Positions 7,609-16,327 of a DNA stretch of 64,000 nt are shown here, piece after piece. The notes below the pieces were generated by a model. The model was given only the letters and a program-made list of their open reading frames with translations. It did no database searches and was not told the DNA's origin. The stretch lies in the NCBI RefSeq assembly GCF_900107435.1, contig NZ_FNPZ01000003.1, forward strand, positions 62,001-126,000, in the 5' to 3' direction. The stretch's first letter is position 1. Each line of letters opens with the position of its first letter. Both the position numbers and the translations under genes were made by a program. The DNA comes from Herbiconiux ginsengi (GTDB lineage Bacteria; Actinomycetota; Actinomycetes; Actinomycetales; Microbacteriaceae).

Positions 7609-8462
7609 CGACCGCAACGCTCGCGGGCACCCGCTCCCGCCGCATCACGAGGCCGCTGCAGTACGTCGCGCTGTTGGCTTACATCATCTTCCTCGGCTTC
7701 CCGCTGCTGTTCCTCCTGATCACGGCCTTCAAGACGCCCCAGGAGTTGCAGTCGCCCACCCCGGCCTTCTTGCCGCAGCAGTTCAACGTGGACAACTTCA
7801 CCGCCGCGATCGAAAAGGCGAACCTGTTCCAGGCGGCGGGCAACAGCCTGTTCGTGGCCGTGCTGACCACGGTCATCGTGACGGTCATCTCGCTGCCGGC
7901 GGCCTACGCCCTGGCCCGGTTCCGCACGAGGCTGCGGGGCATCGCAACCGGCTGGATCCTGCTCAGCCAGGTGTTCCCGTTCATCCTCATCATCATCCCG
8001 CTCTTCCTCGTACTGAAGCAGATCGGACTCATCAACAACCTGTTCGGCCTGGTGCTGGTCTACACAGTGTGGTCGCTACCCTTCGCGCTCTGGATGCTGC
8101 AGGGCTACGTGGTCGGCGTGCCCGCCGAACTCGAGGAGGCCGGCGCGATGGATGGCGCGAGCCGCTTCCGGGTGCTGCGCACGATCGTGCTGCCGCTGCT
8201 CGCGCCCGGACTGGTGGCCACGAGCCTGTTCACCTTCATCTCGTCGTGGAACGAGTTCTTCTTCGCCCTGGTGCTCATCCAGGATCCGAGGCTGCAGACC
8301 CTGCCGCTCACCCTCGCTCGCTTCGTCGGCGCCGAGGGCCAGGTGCAGCTCGGTCAGCTGGCCGCGGCGTCTCTGCTCGCGACCATTCCCAGCCTGGTCT
8401 TCTTCGCCCTCATCCAGCGCCGACTCACGTCAGGCCTGATGAGCGGCGCGGTCAAGGGCTGA
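7605..8462 (+). CDS. Carbohydrate ABC transporter permease (MalG-type)
   Basis: A 285-residue second permease of the CUT1 importer. ATG 7605 overlaps the previous stop (ATGA). Six hydrophobic segments are visible, and the EAA loop reads EEAGAMDGASRFRVLRTIVLPLLAPG near residues 180-205. The C-terminus (FFALIQRRLTSGLMSGAVKG) is typical for MalG-type partners. It should form a heterodimer with the upstream permease and receive substrate from the lipoprotein encoded 79 nt downstream. Confidence 0.92.
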   Translation: MTTATLAGTRSRRITRPLQYVALLAYIIFLGFPLLFLLITAFKTPQELQSPTPAFLPQQFNVDNFTAAIEKANLFQAAGNSLFVAVLTTVIVTVISLPAAYALARFRTRLRGIATGWILLSQVFPFILIIIPLFLVLKQIGLINNLFGLVLVYTVWSLPFALWMLQGYVVGVPAELEEAGAMDGASRFRVLRTIVLPLLAPGLVATSLFTFISSWNEFFFALVLIQDPRLQTLPLTLARFVGAEGQVQLGQLAAASLLATIPSLVFFALIQRRLTSGLMSGAVKG

Positions 8463-8541
8463 CCCGCGACAAATCAGTCATCACCGACCAATCACCATCA
8501 CTGAGAACACAAACACTGTGATCACGACAAAGGAGAGAACC

Positions 8542-9837
8542 ATGAGAAGAAAGGCGCTGCTCGGCATCGGAGCCCTCGCTGTCGCCGGTCTGCTGGGCGG
8601 ATGCGCGTTCGGCGGCGGAGGCACCGCCGCGACGAGCACCCCCGACGGGCCCGTCACGCTGACCTTCCAGAGCCTGGCCTACCAGGACTCCACGGTGGCC
8701 GCGACCCAGAAGATCGTCGACGACTGGAACGCCGACAACCCCGACATCCAGATCGACCTGGTGCAGGGCAGCTGGGACAACGTGCACGACCAGCTCGTGA
8801 CGCAATTCCAGGGCGACACGGCGCCCGACATCATCCACGACGAGTCGAGCGACATCATGGGCTTCGCGAACCAGGGCTACCTGGCCGACATCAGTCCCTA
8901 CCTCAGCGACGACGTGAAGAACGCCGTCTCCGACGAGGTGTGGGAGACCGTCACCACCTCCGACGGCGCGATCGTGGCGGCGCCGACGCTGCTGCAGAGC
9001 TACGTCGTGTTCGCTAACACGGATGCCTTCTCGGCGGCCGGCGTGACGGTGCCCGACGGCGACTCGCTCACCTGGGACGACCTGCAGGCCGATGCCAAGC
9101 AGCTCACCTCGAACGGCAACTTCGGGGTCGGTTGGGGCCTCAAGCAGCCCACCGCGGCCGTGATGAACACGGCGCTCGGCTTCGGCGGCACTTTCTTCGA
9201 CGTCGCCGACGACGGATCGGCCACGATCGACGTCGGTGAGGGCGAGCTCGCCGTGCCGGAGAAGATCCACGCCATGGTCTACGACGACGCGTCGCTCGAC
9301 CCGGTCAGCCTGACCCAGTCGGGTTCGGATGTGCTCCCCGGCTTCCTCGGTGGCAAATACGCCATGTACATCGGCGGCAACTACCTCGCCCAGCAGATCA
9401 CAGAGTCGGCCCCGGCCGGATTCAACTGGACCGTTCTGCCGCCCCTCGCGGGCAGCGACGGAGCGGCGCAGGCCGCGAACCCTCAGACCATGTCGGTTTC
9501 GGCGCAGAGCAAATACCCTGAGCAGGCAGCGAAGTTCATCGACTACTTCATGAACCCCGAGAACCAGGCCGCACTGGCCCAGGGCGACTGGTTGATCCCG
9601 GCCTCCTCGGATGCCCGCGACGTGGTGGCCGAGCAGACGGCTGACGTGCCGGTCTGGGCTCGCATCCTGAAGTCGGGGGAAAACCTCTCGGGCGCTCCGT
9701 TTCAGAAGGCGACGAACTACCCGCAGTGGAAAGACCAGTACGCCACTCCGGGGCTGCAGCAGTACTTCTCGAACTCGATCGGTCTCGACGATCTGAAGAA
9801 GCAGCTCACCGACGGCTGGAACTCGATCGGCGGCTGA
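8542..9837 (+). CDS. Extracellular solute-binding lipoprotein of the sugar ABC importer
   Basis: A 431-residue family 1 solute-binding protein. The signal peptide ends in a lipobox (LLGGC, Cys near residue 20) followed by a Gly/Thr-rich linker, so it should be anchored to the outer face of the membrane. The fold is recognisable from VTLTFQSLAYQDSTVAATQKIVDDWNADNP and later segments such as GGNYLAQQI and AAKFIDYFMNPENQAALAQ. ATG 8542 is chosen over the upstream ATC/ATG codons because AAAGGAGAG lies directly before it. The ligand cannot be deduced from sequence. Downstream enzymes suggest a ribosyl- or acid-substituted sugar compound. Confidence 0.92.
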   Translation: MRRKALLGIGALAVAGLLGGCAFGGGGTAATSTPDGPVTLTFQSLAYQDSTVAATQKIVDDWNADNPDIQIDLVQGSWDNVHDQLVTQFQGDTAPDIIHDESSDIMGFANQGYLADISPYLSDDVKNAVSDEVWETVTTSDGAIVAAPTLLQSYVVFANTDAFSAAGVTVPDGDSLTWDDLQADAKQLTSNGNFGVGWGLKQPTAAVMNTALGFGGTFFDVADDGSATIDVGEGELAVPEKIHAMVYDDASLDPVSLTQSGSDVLPGFLGGKYAMYIGGNYLAQQITESAPAGFNWTVLPPLAGSDGAAQAANPQTMSVSAQSKYPEQAAKFIDYFMNPENQAALAQGDWLIPASSDARDVVAEQTADVPVWARILKSGENLSGAPFQKATNYPQWKDQYATPGLQQYFSNSIGLDDLKKQLTDGWNSIGG

Positions 9838-9868
9838 CCGGGTGCCGCGGGTCGCCGCGCTCCCGAGT

Positions 9869-9941
9869 GGGGGCGGCGGCCCCCGGCCCCGGCTCCGGCC
9901 CGATCAACTCGCTACTCGCAACTCACAATTCACGATTCACA
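9869..9941 (+). promoter_or_regulatory. Intercistronic leader with GC hairpin and 7-bp tandem repeat
   Basis: Between the binding-protein gene and the next gene, GGGGGC-ggc-GGCCCCC (about 9869-9885) can form a hairpin. Four near-identical 7-mers (actcgca, actcaca, attcacg, attcaca; 9914-9941) then run straight into the AAAGGAG ribosome binding site. The hairpin could raise binding-protein mRNA relative to downstream genes. The A+T-rich repeat would keep the start site unstructured. Both roles are inference. Confidence 0.4.
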
Positions 9942-9955
9942 AAGGAGAAACTCAC

Positions 9956-11125
9956 ATGGACCTGCTCGAGGACAAGGCAACGGGCGCGCTCGCTGGGGCG
10001 GCCGTGGGCGACTCCCTCGGCGGCGCGGCCGAAGGCAACACGCCGGAGGCAATCCAAGAGCGCTACTCGGGGTTCATCGAGGGCATCGTGCCTCCGTTCT
10101 TCGACGACTGGCGGAACGCCCGGCCGATCTCGCCCTTTCACAAGGGCGACGGGCACATCACGGATGACACCCTGATGACGAACGCGCTCGTGGAGGTCTA
10201 CGACGGCCTGCGCGACCACCTCGACGCCTACGCGATCGCCGAGCGCCTAGTGCCGCTGCTGATCGGGGAGCGTCGCTGGATTCCCGAGCTCGAGACCGAG
10301 GCGATCCTCTTGCAGCGCCTGTTCTTGGCCGAGAAGTGGCTGGTGGCGCGCCTGCATTATGGGCACGTCGACCCGCGCGAGGCTGGCGTCGGCAACATCG
10401 TGAACTGCGGTGCCACCATGTACATGGCGCCCGTCGGCATCGCCAACGCCGGCTCGCCGCTCGCCGCCTACGCCGAGGCGATCGACGTGGCCGGCGCCCA
10501 CCAGTCGAGCTACGGGCGCGAGGCCGCGGGAGTCTACGCGGCCTGCGTGGCCGAGGCGATGCGGCCGGGGGCGTCCGTGGCATCCGTGGTCGAGGTGGCG
10601 CTGTCGTTGGCGAAAGACGGCACGCGCGACGCGATCGACGCGGTCGTGAACGCTGCCTCGGCGCTCGCGGGAACGAGCGATTGGCGAGGATCGCTGGCCG
10701 GCATCCGTGCCGCCGTCGAGCCCTTCGATACCGTCGGGCCGAACTATCGTGCCCCTGCTCGCGACGCCCGCATCCCGAGCCGCACCAAGTCGATCGAGGA
10801 GTTGCCGGTGGCGCTCGGTATGCTGGTGCTCGCCGGAGGCGACTACTCCGAGACCGTGCTGGGCTCGGTGAACTACGGTCGCGACTCCGATTCGATCGCC
10901 GTGATGGGCGGATCGATCGCCGGTGCCCTGGGCGGCCGGGCCGCGGTTCCCGACGCCTGGGTCGAGCAGATCGGCGCGTCCAGCAGGCTCGACCTCGACG
11001 CGACCGGTCCGGTCATGGCGTCGGTGGCTCGCGAGGTCTGGGCGAAGGACCGCGCTCGGTTCGAGCAGCGGGCGCACGCGTTCGACGAACTCGTCGGGGC
11101 CGGCGTCGGCGTCGGCGCAGAGTGA
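9956..11125 (+). CDS. ADP-ribosylglycohydrolase family protein (first copy)
   Basis: A 389-residue member of the ADP-ribosylglycohydrolase/DraG fold. It has the two metal-binding blocks expected of active enzymes: ITDDTLMTNALVEVYD near residue 66 (Thr-Asp-Asp) and NYGRDSDSIAVMGGSIAGALGG near 305 (Asp-x-Asp-S/T). The N-terminus GALAGAAVGDSLGG is also typical. ATG 9956 follows AAAGGAGAAA. Family members remove ADP-ribose or related ribosyl groups by N- or O-glycosidic cleavage. Within a sugar import operon the substrate is more likely a small ribosyl-like glycoside than a protein (inference). Its stop overlaps the next start (TGATG). Confidence 0.85.
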   Translation: MDLLEDKATGALAGAAVGDSLGGAAEGNTPEAIQERYSGFIEGIVPPFFDDWRNARPISPFHKGDGHITDDTLMTNALVEVYDGLRDHLDAYAIAERLVPLLIGERRWIPELETEAILLQRLFLAEKWLVARLHYGHVDPREAGVGNIVNCGATMYMAPVGIANAGSPLAAYAEAIDVAGAHQSSYGREAAGVYAACVAEAMRPGASVASVVEVALSLAKDGTRDAIDAVVNAASALAGTSDWRGSLAGIRAAVEPFDTVGPNYRAPARDARIPSRTKSIEELPVALGMLVLAGGDYSETVLGSVNYGRDSDSIAVMGGSIAGALGGRAAVPDAWVEQIGASSRLDLDATGPVMASVAREVWAKDRARFEQRAHAFDELVGAGVGVGAE

Positions 11126-12636
11126 TGGGCTTGCGTCTCAGCTGGAGCCAGCCCGAAGATCTCGTGCCGCATGCCTTCCGGGAGGCCGCACTCGACGGTG
11201 TCCCGATCGATGACCTGGTGTCGTCGTGGACGTCTGCGGGTGGGCCGCTGCTCGCCCCGGTGAACGGGGCGACCCCCGATCCGGCGCCGGAGTCGCTGCG
11301 GGAGCTGGGGCGGGGCATCCTGTCGCAGCTCGATGAGCGGGCGGTTCCGGACGCCTTGAGGTTGGCCGAGCCCGACGAGCTTGAGGATGTCCTGGCGCTG
11401 GCACCGGGCGGTACCGACGGCACCGCGCTCACCCGGCCGGAGCTCGACCCCGCATTCGTCGACCGCGTGCACGGCGCCTGGCTCGGCCGCGCGGCTGGAT
11501 GCCTGCTCGGCAAGCCGGTGGAGAAGATCCCGCGGGAAGGCATCCGCGCCATCGCGCAGGACACCGGCAACTGGCCGGTCGCCTCGTATTTCACCGAGGT
11601 CGGTCTCGACCCCGCGCTCGCGGCACGCTACCCCTGGAACCGCAAGAGCCGCCCCACCAGCCTGCTCGAGAACATCGACGGCATGCCAGAGGACGACGAC
11701 CTCAACTTCCCGCTGATCGCGCTCGACCTGCTCGAGCGGCTCGGCGCCTCCTTCAGCACCGACGACGTGGCGCAGTCCTGGCTCGCCAACCTGCCCGGCG
11801 GTCGCGTGTTCACGGCCGAGCGCATCACCTACCGCAACCTCCTCGACGGCTACGAGCCCGACGTCGCCGGTGCGGTGCGCAATCCGTTCCGCGACTGGAT
11901 CGGGGCGCAGATCAGAACGGATGTCTACGGCTGGGCGAACCCCGGAGATCCGATGGCTGCCGCGCGGCTGGCGTACACGGATGCGGTGCTCAGCCACGGG
12001 CGCAACGGAGTGTACGGGGCCATGTTCGCAGCCGCAGCCTGCTCGGTCGCGGTCGCGGTGGGCGGGGCCGGCGACGACGGTCCCGCCGGTGGGCGCGGTG
12101 CCGCGGTCGCCGCCTTCGGAGCGGCCGCGGGTGGGCCGGCCGGAGCCGGCCGCGCCGTCGATGCGGTGGATGCCGTGATCGTGGCGGGCTTGTCGGTGGT
12201 GCCGGCGGGCAGCCGGTATGCGCGGGCGATCGCGCTCGGCGCGTCGCTCGGGCGCTCGGATCTCGACTCCGAAGAGGCGCTCGACCGCATCTACGCCGAA
12301 TACGGCGAGCTGCACTGGGTGCATGTGCTGAACAACGCTGCGGTGCTCGCCTTCGCGCTGACGCGGGGCGCCGGCGACTACGAGGCCACGATCACCGCCG
12401 CCGTCTCCGGCGGGTGGGACACCGATTCTGTGGGGGCGACCGCCGGATCCCTCGCGGGGGCGCTGCTCGGTGCATCTGCTCTGCCGTCGAAGTGGATAGA
12501 GCCATTGCACAACCGCCTCGCCTCGAGCGTGCCGGGCTTCGACGGCATCGGCTTCGACGAGCTGGCCCGTCGCACGGTCGCGGTCGCGGTCGCGACGACT
12601 GCTGCCGGCGCGAGCACGGATCGAGGTGTCCGATGA
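11125..12636 (+). CDS. ADP-ribosylglycohydrolase family protein (second copy)
   Basis: A 503-residue protein beginning at ATG 11125, overlapping the previous stop as TGATG. About 105 N-terminal residues have no recognisable domain. The ADP-ribosylglycohydrolase domain then starts at DRVHGAWLGRAAGCLLGKPVE. Metal-site motifs are present but shifted from the canonical form: GMPEDDDLNFPLIALDLLE in place of TDDT, and GGWDTDSVGATAGSLAGALLG near the C-terminus. A long Ala/Gly-rich loop interrupts the middle of the domain (about residues 310-345). It is diverged from the first copy rather than a recent duplicate. Two such enzymes next to one importer suggest sequential or alternative deglycosylation steps (inference). 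Confidence 0.82.
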   Translation: MGLRLSWSQPEDLVPHAFREAALDGVPIDDLVSSWTSAGGPLLAPVNGATPDPAPESLRELGRGILSQLDERAVPDALRLAEPDELEDVLALAPGGTDGTALTRPELDPAFVDRVHGAWLGRAAGCLLGKPVEKIPREGIRAIAQDTGNWPVASYFTEVGLDPALAARYPWNRKSRPTSLLENIDGMPEDDDLNFPLIALDLLERLGASFSTDDVAQSWLANLPGGRVFTAERITYRNLLDGYEPDVAGAVRNPFRDWIGAQIRTDVYGWANPGDPMAAARLAYTDAVLSHGRNGVYGAMFAAAACSVAVAVGGAGDDGPAGGRGAAVAAFGAAAGGPAGAGRAVDAVDAVIVAGLSVVPAGSRYARAIALGASLGRSDLDSEEALDRIYAEYGELHWVHVLNNAAVLAFALTRGAGDYEATITAAVSGGWDTDSVGATAGSLAGALLGASALPSKWIEPLHNRLASSVPGFDGIGFDELARRTVAVAVATTAAGASTDRGVR

Positions 12637-15122
12637 GTGGCATCGATCCGCGCGGTGCCGCCACCTCCGCCGGTGAGGTCGACGCGGTCGAGCCCGCCGT
12701 CAGTGGCACCGACCCGCGCGACGCGGTTCGTGCGGATGCGGTGAGTGACGGGCGTGGTACCGCGGCGGCCGGCGAGGTCGGCCCGGTCGAGCCCGCCACT
12801 GGCGGCGTCGAGTTGGAGTCCGACGTTGCCGCAGCGGCCGGCCTGGTGATCGACGTCGACGAGGAGAACACCAATGAGCTGAACCCGCTGGTGCCGCGGC
12901 CGATCGACTTGCCGACGGTGCTGCCGGCGGGCGGCGAACTCGCGCCCGAGATCGGCGACGTCGCGAAGATCTTCTCCGCACCCGACGACCCGGCCGAGTG
13001 GCCCGCCTGGCGCGACGACCTCGCGCACTGGCGCGACGCCGCCCGCGACCGTCTCGACTACGACGGATCGCTCTACGACCGTCCCTCCACCCGCTGGACC
13101 CGCTCGGCCTCCAGCGTCGCCCTGCTCTGGCTCTGGGACGAACGGCTCTTCGACCGCGCCGCCCAGCGCTTCGATGTCGAGCGCTTCCTCGCCCGCGCCG
13201 CCGACCACGGTGGCTTCGACGGGGTCGTGCTCTGGCACGCCTACCCGGTGATCGGCATCGACGACCGCAACCAGTTCGACTTCTACCGCGAGGTGCCTGG
13301 CCTCGGCGAGCTTGTGGTCGAGTTCCAGTCCCGCGGCATCCGCGTCTTCATCGACTACAACCCGTGGGACACCGGAACCCGCCGCGCCGCCCACGACGAC
13401 GCCACCGAACTCGCCCTGATCGTGGGGGAGCTCGGCGTCGACGGCGTCTTCCTCGACACCATGAAAGAGGGCGACTCCCGCCTCATCGACGCGCTGCTGC
13501 ATGCGACGCCGCCGCAGGTGCTCGAGGGCGAATCGCGGGTGCCGAATCAGCGCATCCAGGATCATCAGCTCAGCTGGGCGCAGTGGTTCGCCGACAGCGA
13601 GGCACCCGGCGTGATGCGGGCGCACTGGTTCGAGCGACGTCACATGATGCACTCGACCCGGCGCTGGAACCGCGACCACAGCGCCGAACTGCAGTCGGCG
13701 CACATGAACGGCACCGGCATCCTGGTCTGGGACACCGTGTTCGGCGTGTGGGTGGGCTGGAACGACCGCGACAAGTCGACGCTGCGCCGGATGCTGCGAG
13801 TGCAGCGGGCGCTGAACGAGGTACTGGTGGAGGGGGAGTGGACCCCGCTCGCTGACGCCTCGGCAGCGGCTCTCGCGGCCGGTGTCTACGTCTCGCGCTT
13901 CTCGCTCGGCGAGCTGACGCTGTGGACGGCCGTGAACCGGGGCGACGCCGACTACACCGGGCCCCTGCTCGATCCCGCGGCGCTCACCCCCGGGGTTTCC
14001 GCCGGACTTCACCGAACGTCGTCGGAACCGGGGGCGTCGGGAGTGGCGGATGCCCGGACGGTTGGAGAAGTCCACGGGGTCGCGCTCTTCGACCTCACCG
14101 CGGGGCGACGTGTCGAGGTCGAGTCGGTCGCCGGCGCGGTGGCAGCCGGCGCGGATGCCGGGGTTCCCGCCGCCGCGCCGTCGTCGGCTGCGCGCAGTCA
14201 CGTCACCGTTCCGGCGCGCGGCATCGCCGCCGTGTTGCAGGTGTGGGCCGAGGAGCCCGCGTGGCTGGCCGGTCTGCTGGCCGCGGCGGCGGCGGATGCG
14301 CCGTCGGCCGATGCGACGTTCCCGGCGCGCGTGGCCGTGCGGCGCATCCCGGCCCCGTCCAGGGGGATGCCGTTCGAAAGCGCAAACGTCGCGCCATCCG
14401 GCCCGTCGGAAGGCTCGGTTGGCGCTACGTTTGCGGTTTCGAACGGTAACCCGCCGGCCGACGCCGTTCGGGTGGCGGCGGGGGAGCGCGAGCTCACCAT
14501 GACGTTCCGGCGGCGCGAGACCGGCACCTACCAGGGCGCGCCGTATGTGGAGGAGTGGAAGCCGCTGGCGCCGCGCCTGCACGACGCACGCGCCGAGCAG
14601 CACCGCGTGTCGCTGGGCGCGGTGGCCGTGGCCGCCCGCGAGGTGACGAACGCGCAGTTCGCGGCGTTCCTCGCCGCCACGGGGTACCGGCCCGCGGTCT
14701 CGAACCGTTTCCTCCCGGACTGGGTCGACGATGCAGCACCGGCCGAACGCGGCGACGAACCCGTCACCTCCATCGACCTCGCGGATGCCCGCGCCTACGC
14801 GGCCTGGGCCGGTGCACGTCTGCCCACCGAGTGGGAATGGCAGGTGGCGGCGACGGATGCGGGGTTCGGCCGCGCACATCCGCTGGTCTGGAACTGGACC
14901 GAGAGCGAGCACGACGACGGCATCACGCGTTTCGTGATGCTGAAGGGCGGCAGCGACCACGAGAGCCTCGGCTCCGACTGGTACACCGACGGCGGCCCGC
15001 GGGAGCCCGAGTTCAGCCTGAAGCTCCTGCTGCCGGGGCTCGGTCTCGACCGCTCGCCGAGCATCGGGTTCCGGCTGGCGTGGGACCTGCACGGCGACGA
15101 CAGTGCGGGCGGCACTCGATGA
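12633..15122 (+). CDS. Glycoside-hydrolase-like TIM barrel fused to SUMF1-like domain
   Basis: An 829-residue protein starting at ATG 12633 (ATGA overlap). The first ~85 residues are low complexity with a duplicated AGEVxxVEPAxxG motif. Residues about 110-430 resemble an (alpha/beta)8 glycosidase: FDGVVLWHAYPVIG, IRVFIDYNPWDTG and GVDGVFLDTMKEG, the last placed like a catalytic Asp strand. A variable linker of about 130 residues follows and includes a 77-bp DNA palindrome. Residues about 640-820 match the formylglycine-generating/SUMF1 C-type-lectin-like fold (VAAREVTNAQFAAFLAATGY; ARLPTEWEWQVAA; WNWTES; MLKGGS; GFRLA). I see no cysteine in the protein, so the sulfatase-activating chemistry is excluded. 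The domain may bind carbohydrate. There is no signal peptide, so it should be cytosolic. Confidence 0.75.
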   Translation: MSGIDPRGAATSAGEVDAVEPAVSGTDPRDAVRADAVSDGRGTAAAGEVGPVEPATGGVELESDVAAAAGLVIDVDEENTNELNPLVPRPIDLPTVLPAGGELAPEIGDVAKIFSAPDDPAEWPAWRDDLAHWRDAARDRLDYDGSLYDRPSTRWTRSASSVALLWLWDERLFDRAAQRFDVERFLARAADHGGFDGVVLWHAYPVIGIDDRNQFDFYREVPGLGELVVEFQSRGIRVFIDYNPWDTGTRRAAHDDATELALIVGELGVDGVFLDTMKEGDSRLIDALLHATPPQVLEGESRVPNQRIQDHQLSWAQWFADSEAPGVMRAHWFERRHMMHSTRRWNRDHSAELQSAHMNGTGILVWDTVFGVWVGWNDRDKSTLRRMLRVQRALNEVLVEGEWTPLADASAAALAAGVYVSRFSLGELTLWTAVNRGDADYTGPLLDPAALTPGVSAGLHRTSSEPGASGVADARTVGEVHGVALFDLTAGRRVEVESVAGAVAAGADAGVPAAAPSSAARSHVTVPARGIAAVLQVWAEEPAWLAGLLAAAAADAPSADATFPARVAVRRIPAPSRGMPFESANVAPSGPSEGSVGATFAVSNGNPPADAVRVAAGERELTMTFRRRETGTYQGAPYVEEWKPLAPRLHDARAEQHRVSLGAVAVAAREVTNAQFAAFLAATGYRPAVSNRFLPDWVDDAAPAERGDEPVTSIDLADARAYAAWAGARLPTEWEWQVAATDAGFGRAHPLVWNWTESEHDDGITRFVMLKGGSDHESLGSDWYTDGGPREPEFSLKLLLPGLGLDRSPSIGFRLAWDLHGDDSAGGTR
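14370..14446. repeat. 77-bp palindromic element inside a coding region
   Basis: Two 31-nt arms (14370-14400 and 14416-14446) are inverted copies with 28 of 31 positions matching around a 15-nt loop. The element falls in the variable linker between the two domains. Both strands read open in the matching frames and encode similar peptides (ANVAPS-type and ANVAPT-type). Confidence 0.75.
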
Positions 15123-16327
15123 CCGAGCACCGCGCATCCGTCGCCCCGCCCCTCACCGGGATGCGGGTGCTCGACGTCTCGACGCTGTTCGCCGGACCGC
15201 TTGCGGCCACTTTCCTCGGGGACTTCGGGGCCGACGTCATCAAGGTGGAGCACCCGCGCAAGCCGGATGCCGCGCGCGGTCACGGCCCGGCGAAGAACGG
15301 CGTGAACCTCTGGTGGAAGACGCTGGGGCGCAACAAGCGCACCGTCACCATCGACCTCGGCAGCCCCGAGGGCGCCGAACTGCTGCTCGCGCTCGCGGCC
15401 GAGGCCGACGTGCTGATCGAGAACTTCCGCCCGGGCACATTGGAACGCTGGGGTCTCGGGCCGGATGCGCTGCGCGCGGCGAACCCGCGGCTCGTGATCG
15501 CTCGGGTGACGGCGTTCGGGCAGGTCGGACCCTATTCGGGCCGGCCCGGGTTTGGCAGCCTGGCCGAGGCGATGAGCGGGTTCGCGGCCCTCACCGGTGA
15601 GCCCGACCGACCGCCGACCCTGCCGCCGTTCGGTCTCGCCGACGGCATCGCCGCGCTCGCCACGGCCTACGCCGTGATGGTGGCGCTGCGTGGAGTGGAG
15701 CAGTCCGGGTCGGGGCAGGTGATCGACATGGCCATCATCGAGCCGATCCTGATGCTGCTCGGCGGCCAGATCACCGCCTACGACCAGCTCGGTCTGGTGC
15801 AGCCGCGCACCGGCAATCGTTCGGTGAACAACGCACCGCGCAACGTCTATCGCACCGCCGACGGCGAATGGGTGGCGGTCTCGACCAGTTCGCAGTCGAT
15901 CGCCGAGCGGGTGATGACCCTGGTGGGCCGGGCCGATCTGATCGCCGAACCGTGGTTCGCCAACGGACACACCCGGGCCGAGCACGCCGATGAACTCGAC
16001 GCCGCCGTGGCGGGATGGATCGGCGCGCGGTCGACCACCGAGGTCGTCGACCGGTTCGAGGAGGCGCAGGCGGCGATCGCGCGGGTGTCGGATGTGCGGG
16101 GAGTGCTCGCCGATCCGCAGTACGCCGCGATCGGCACCGTGCAGACCGTCGACGACGACGATCTCGGACCGATCAAGATGCAGAACGTGCTGTTCCGGCT
16201 CTCGGAGACGCCCGGGGGCATCCGGTGGACCGGACGCGGACACGGCGCCGACAGTGCCGCGGTGCTCGCCGAGGTGGGAGTGACGCCGGAGCAGCTGGCC
16301 GCGTTGCGGGAACGGGGTGTGGTGTGA
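15119..16327 (+). CDS. Type III (CaiB/BaiF) CoA-transferase
   Basis: A 402-residue protein of the formyl-CoA transferase fold. It begins at ATG 15119, overlapping the previous stop. Diagnostic blocks are MRVLDVSTLFAGPLAATFLGDFGADVIKVEHP at the N-terminus, LGRNKRTVTIDLGSPEG, VLIENFRPGTLERWGLG, and GFGSLAEAMSGFAALTG. The GQVIDMAI region carries the acidic residues expected around the catalytic Asp. Such enzymes move CoA from a donor thioester to a carboxylic acid. With the CitE-like lyase next door, the likely route is activation of a dicarboxylic or hydroxy acid followed by C-C cleavage (inference). Confidence 0.9.
   Translation: MTEHRASVAPPLTGMRVLDVSTLFAGPLAATFLGDFGADVIKVEHPRKPDAARGHGPAKNGVNLWWKTLGRNKRTVTIDLGSPEGAELLLALAAEADVLIENFRPGTLERWGLGPDALRAANPRLVIARVTAFGQVGPYSGRPGFGSLAEAMSGFAALTGEPDRPPTLPPFGLADGIAALATAYAVMVALRGVEQSGSGQVIDMAIIEPILMLLGGQITAYDQLGLVQPRTGNRSVNNAPRNVYRTADGEWVAVSTSSQSIAERVMTLVGRADLIAEPWFANGHTRAEHADELDAAVAGWIGARSTTEVVDRFEEAQAAIARVSDVRGVLADPQYAAIGTVQTVDDDDLGPIKMQNVLFRLSETPGGIRWTGRGHGADSAAVLAEVGVTPEQLAALRERGVV

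Noticed and set aside
14555-15110. Sulfatase-activating formylglycine-generating enzyme
   Set aside because: The fold resembles SUMF1, but the active-site cysteines are missing and no sulfatase gene is nearby.
12378-15137. 919-codon open frame on the minus strand
   Set aside because: It is antisense to the GH-SUMF1 gene, which has clear homology in the plus frame.
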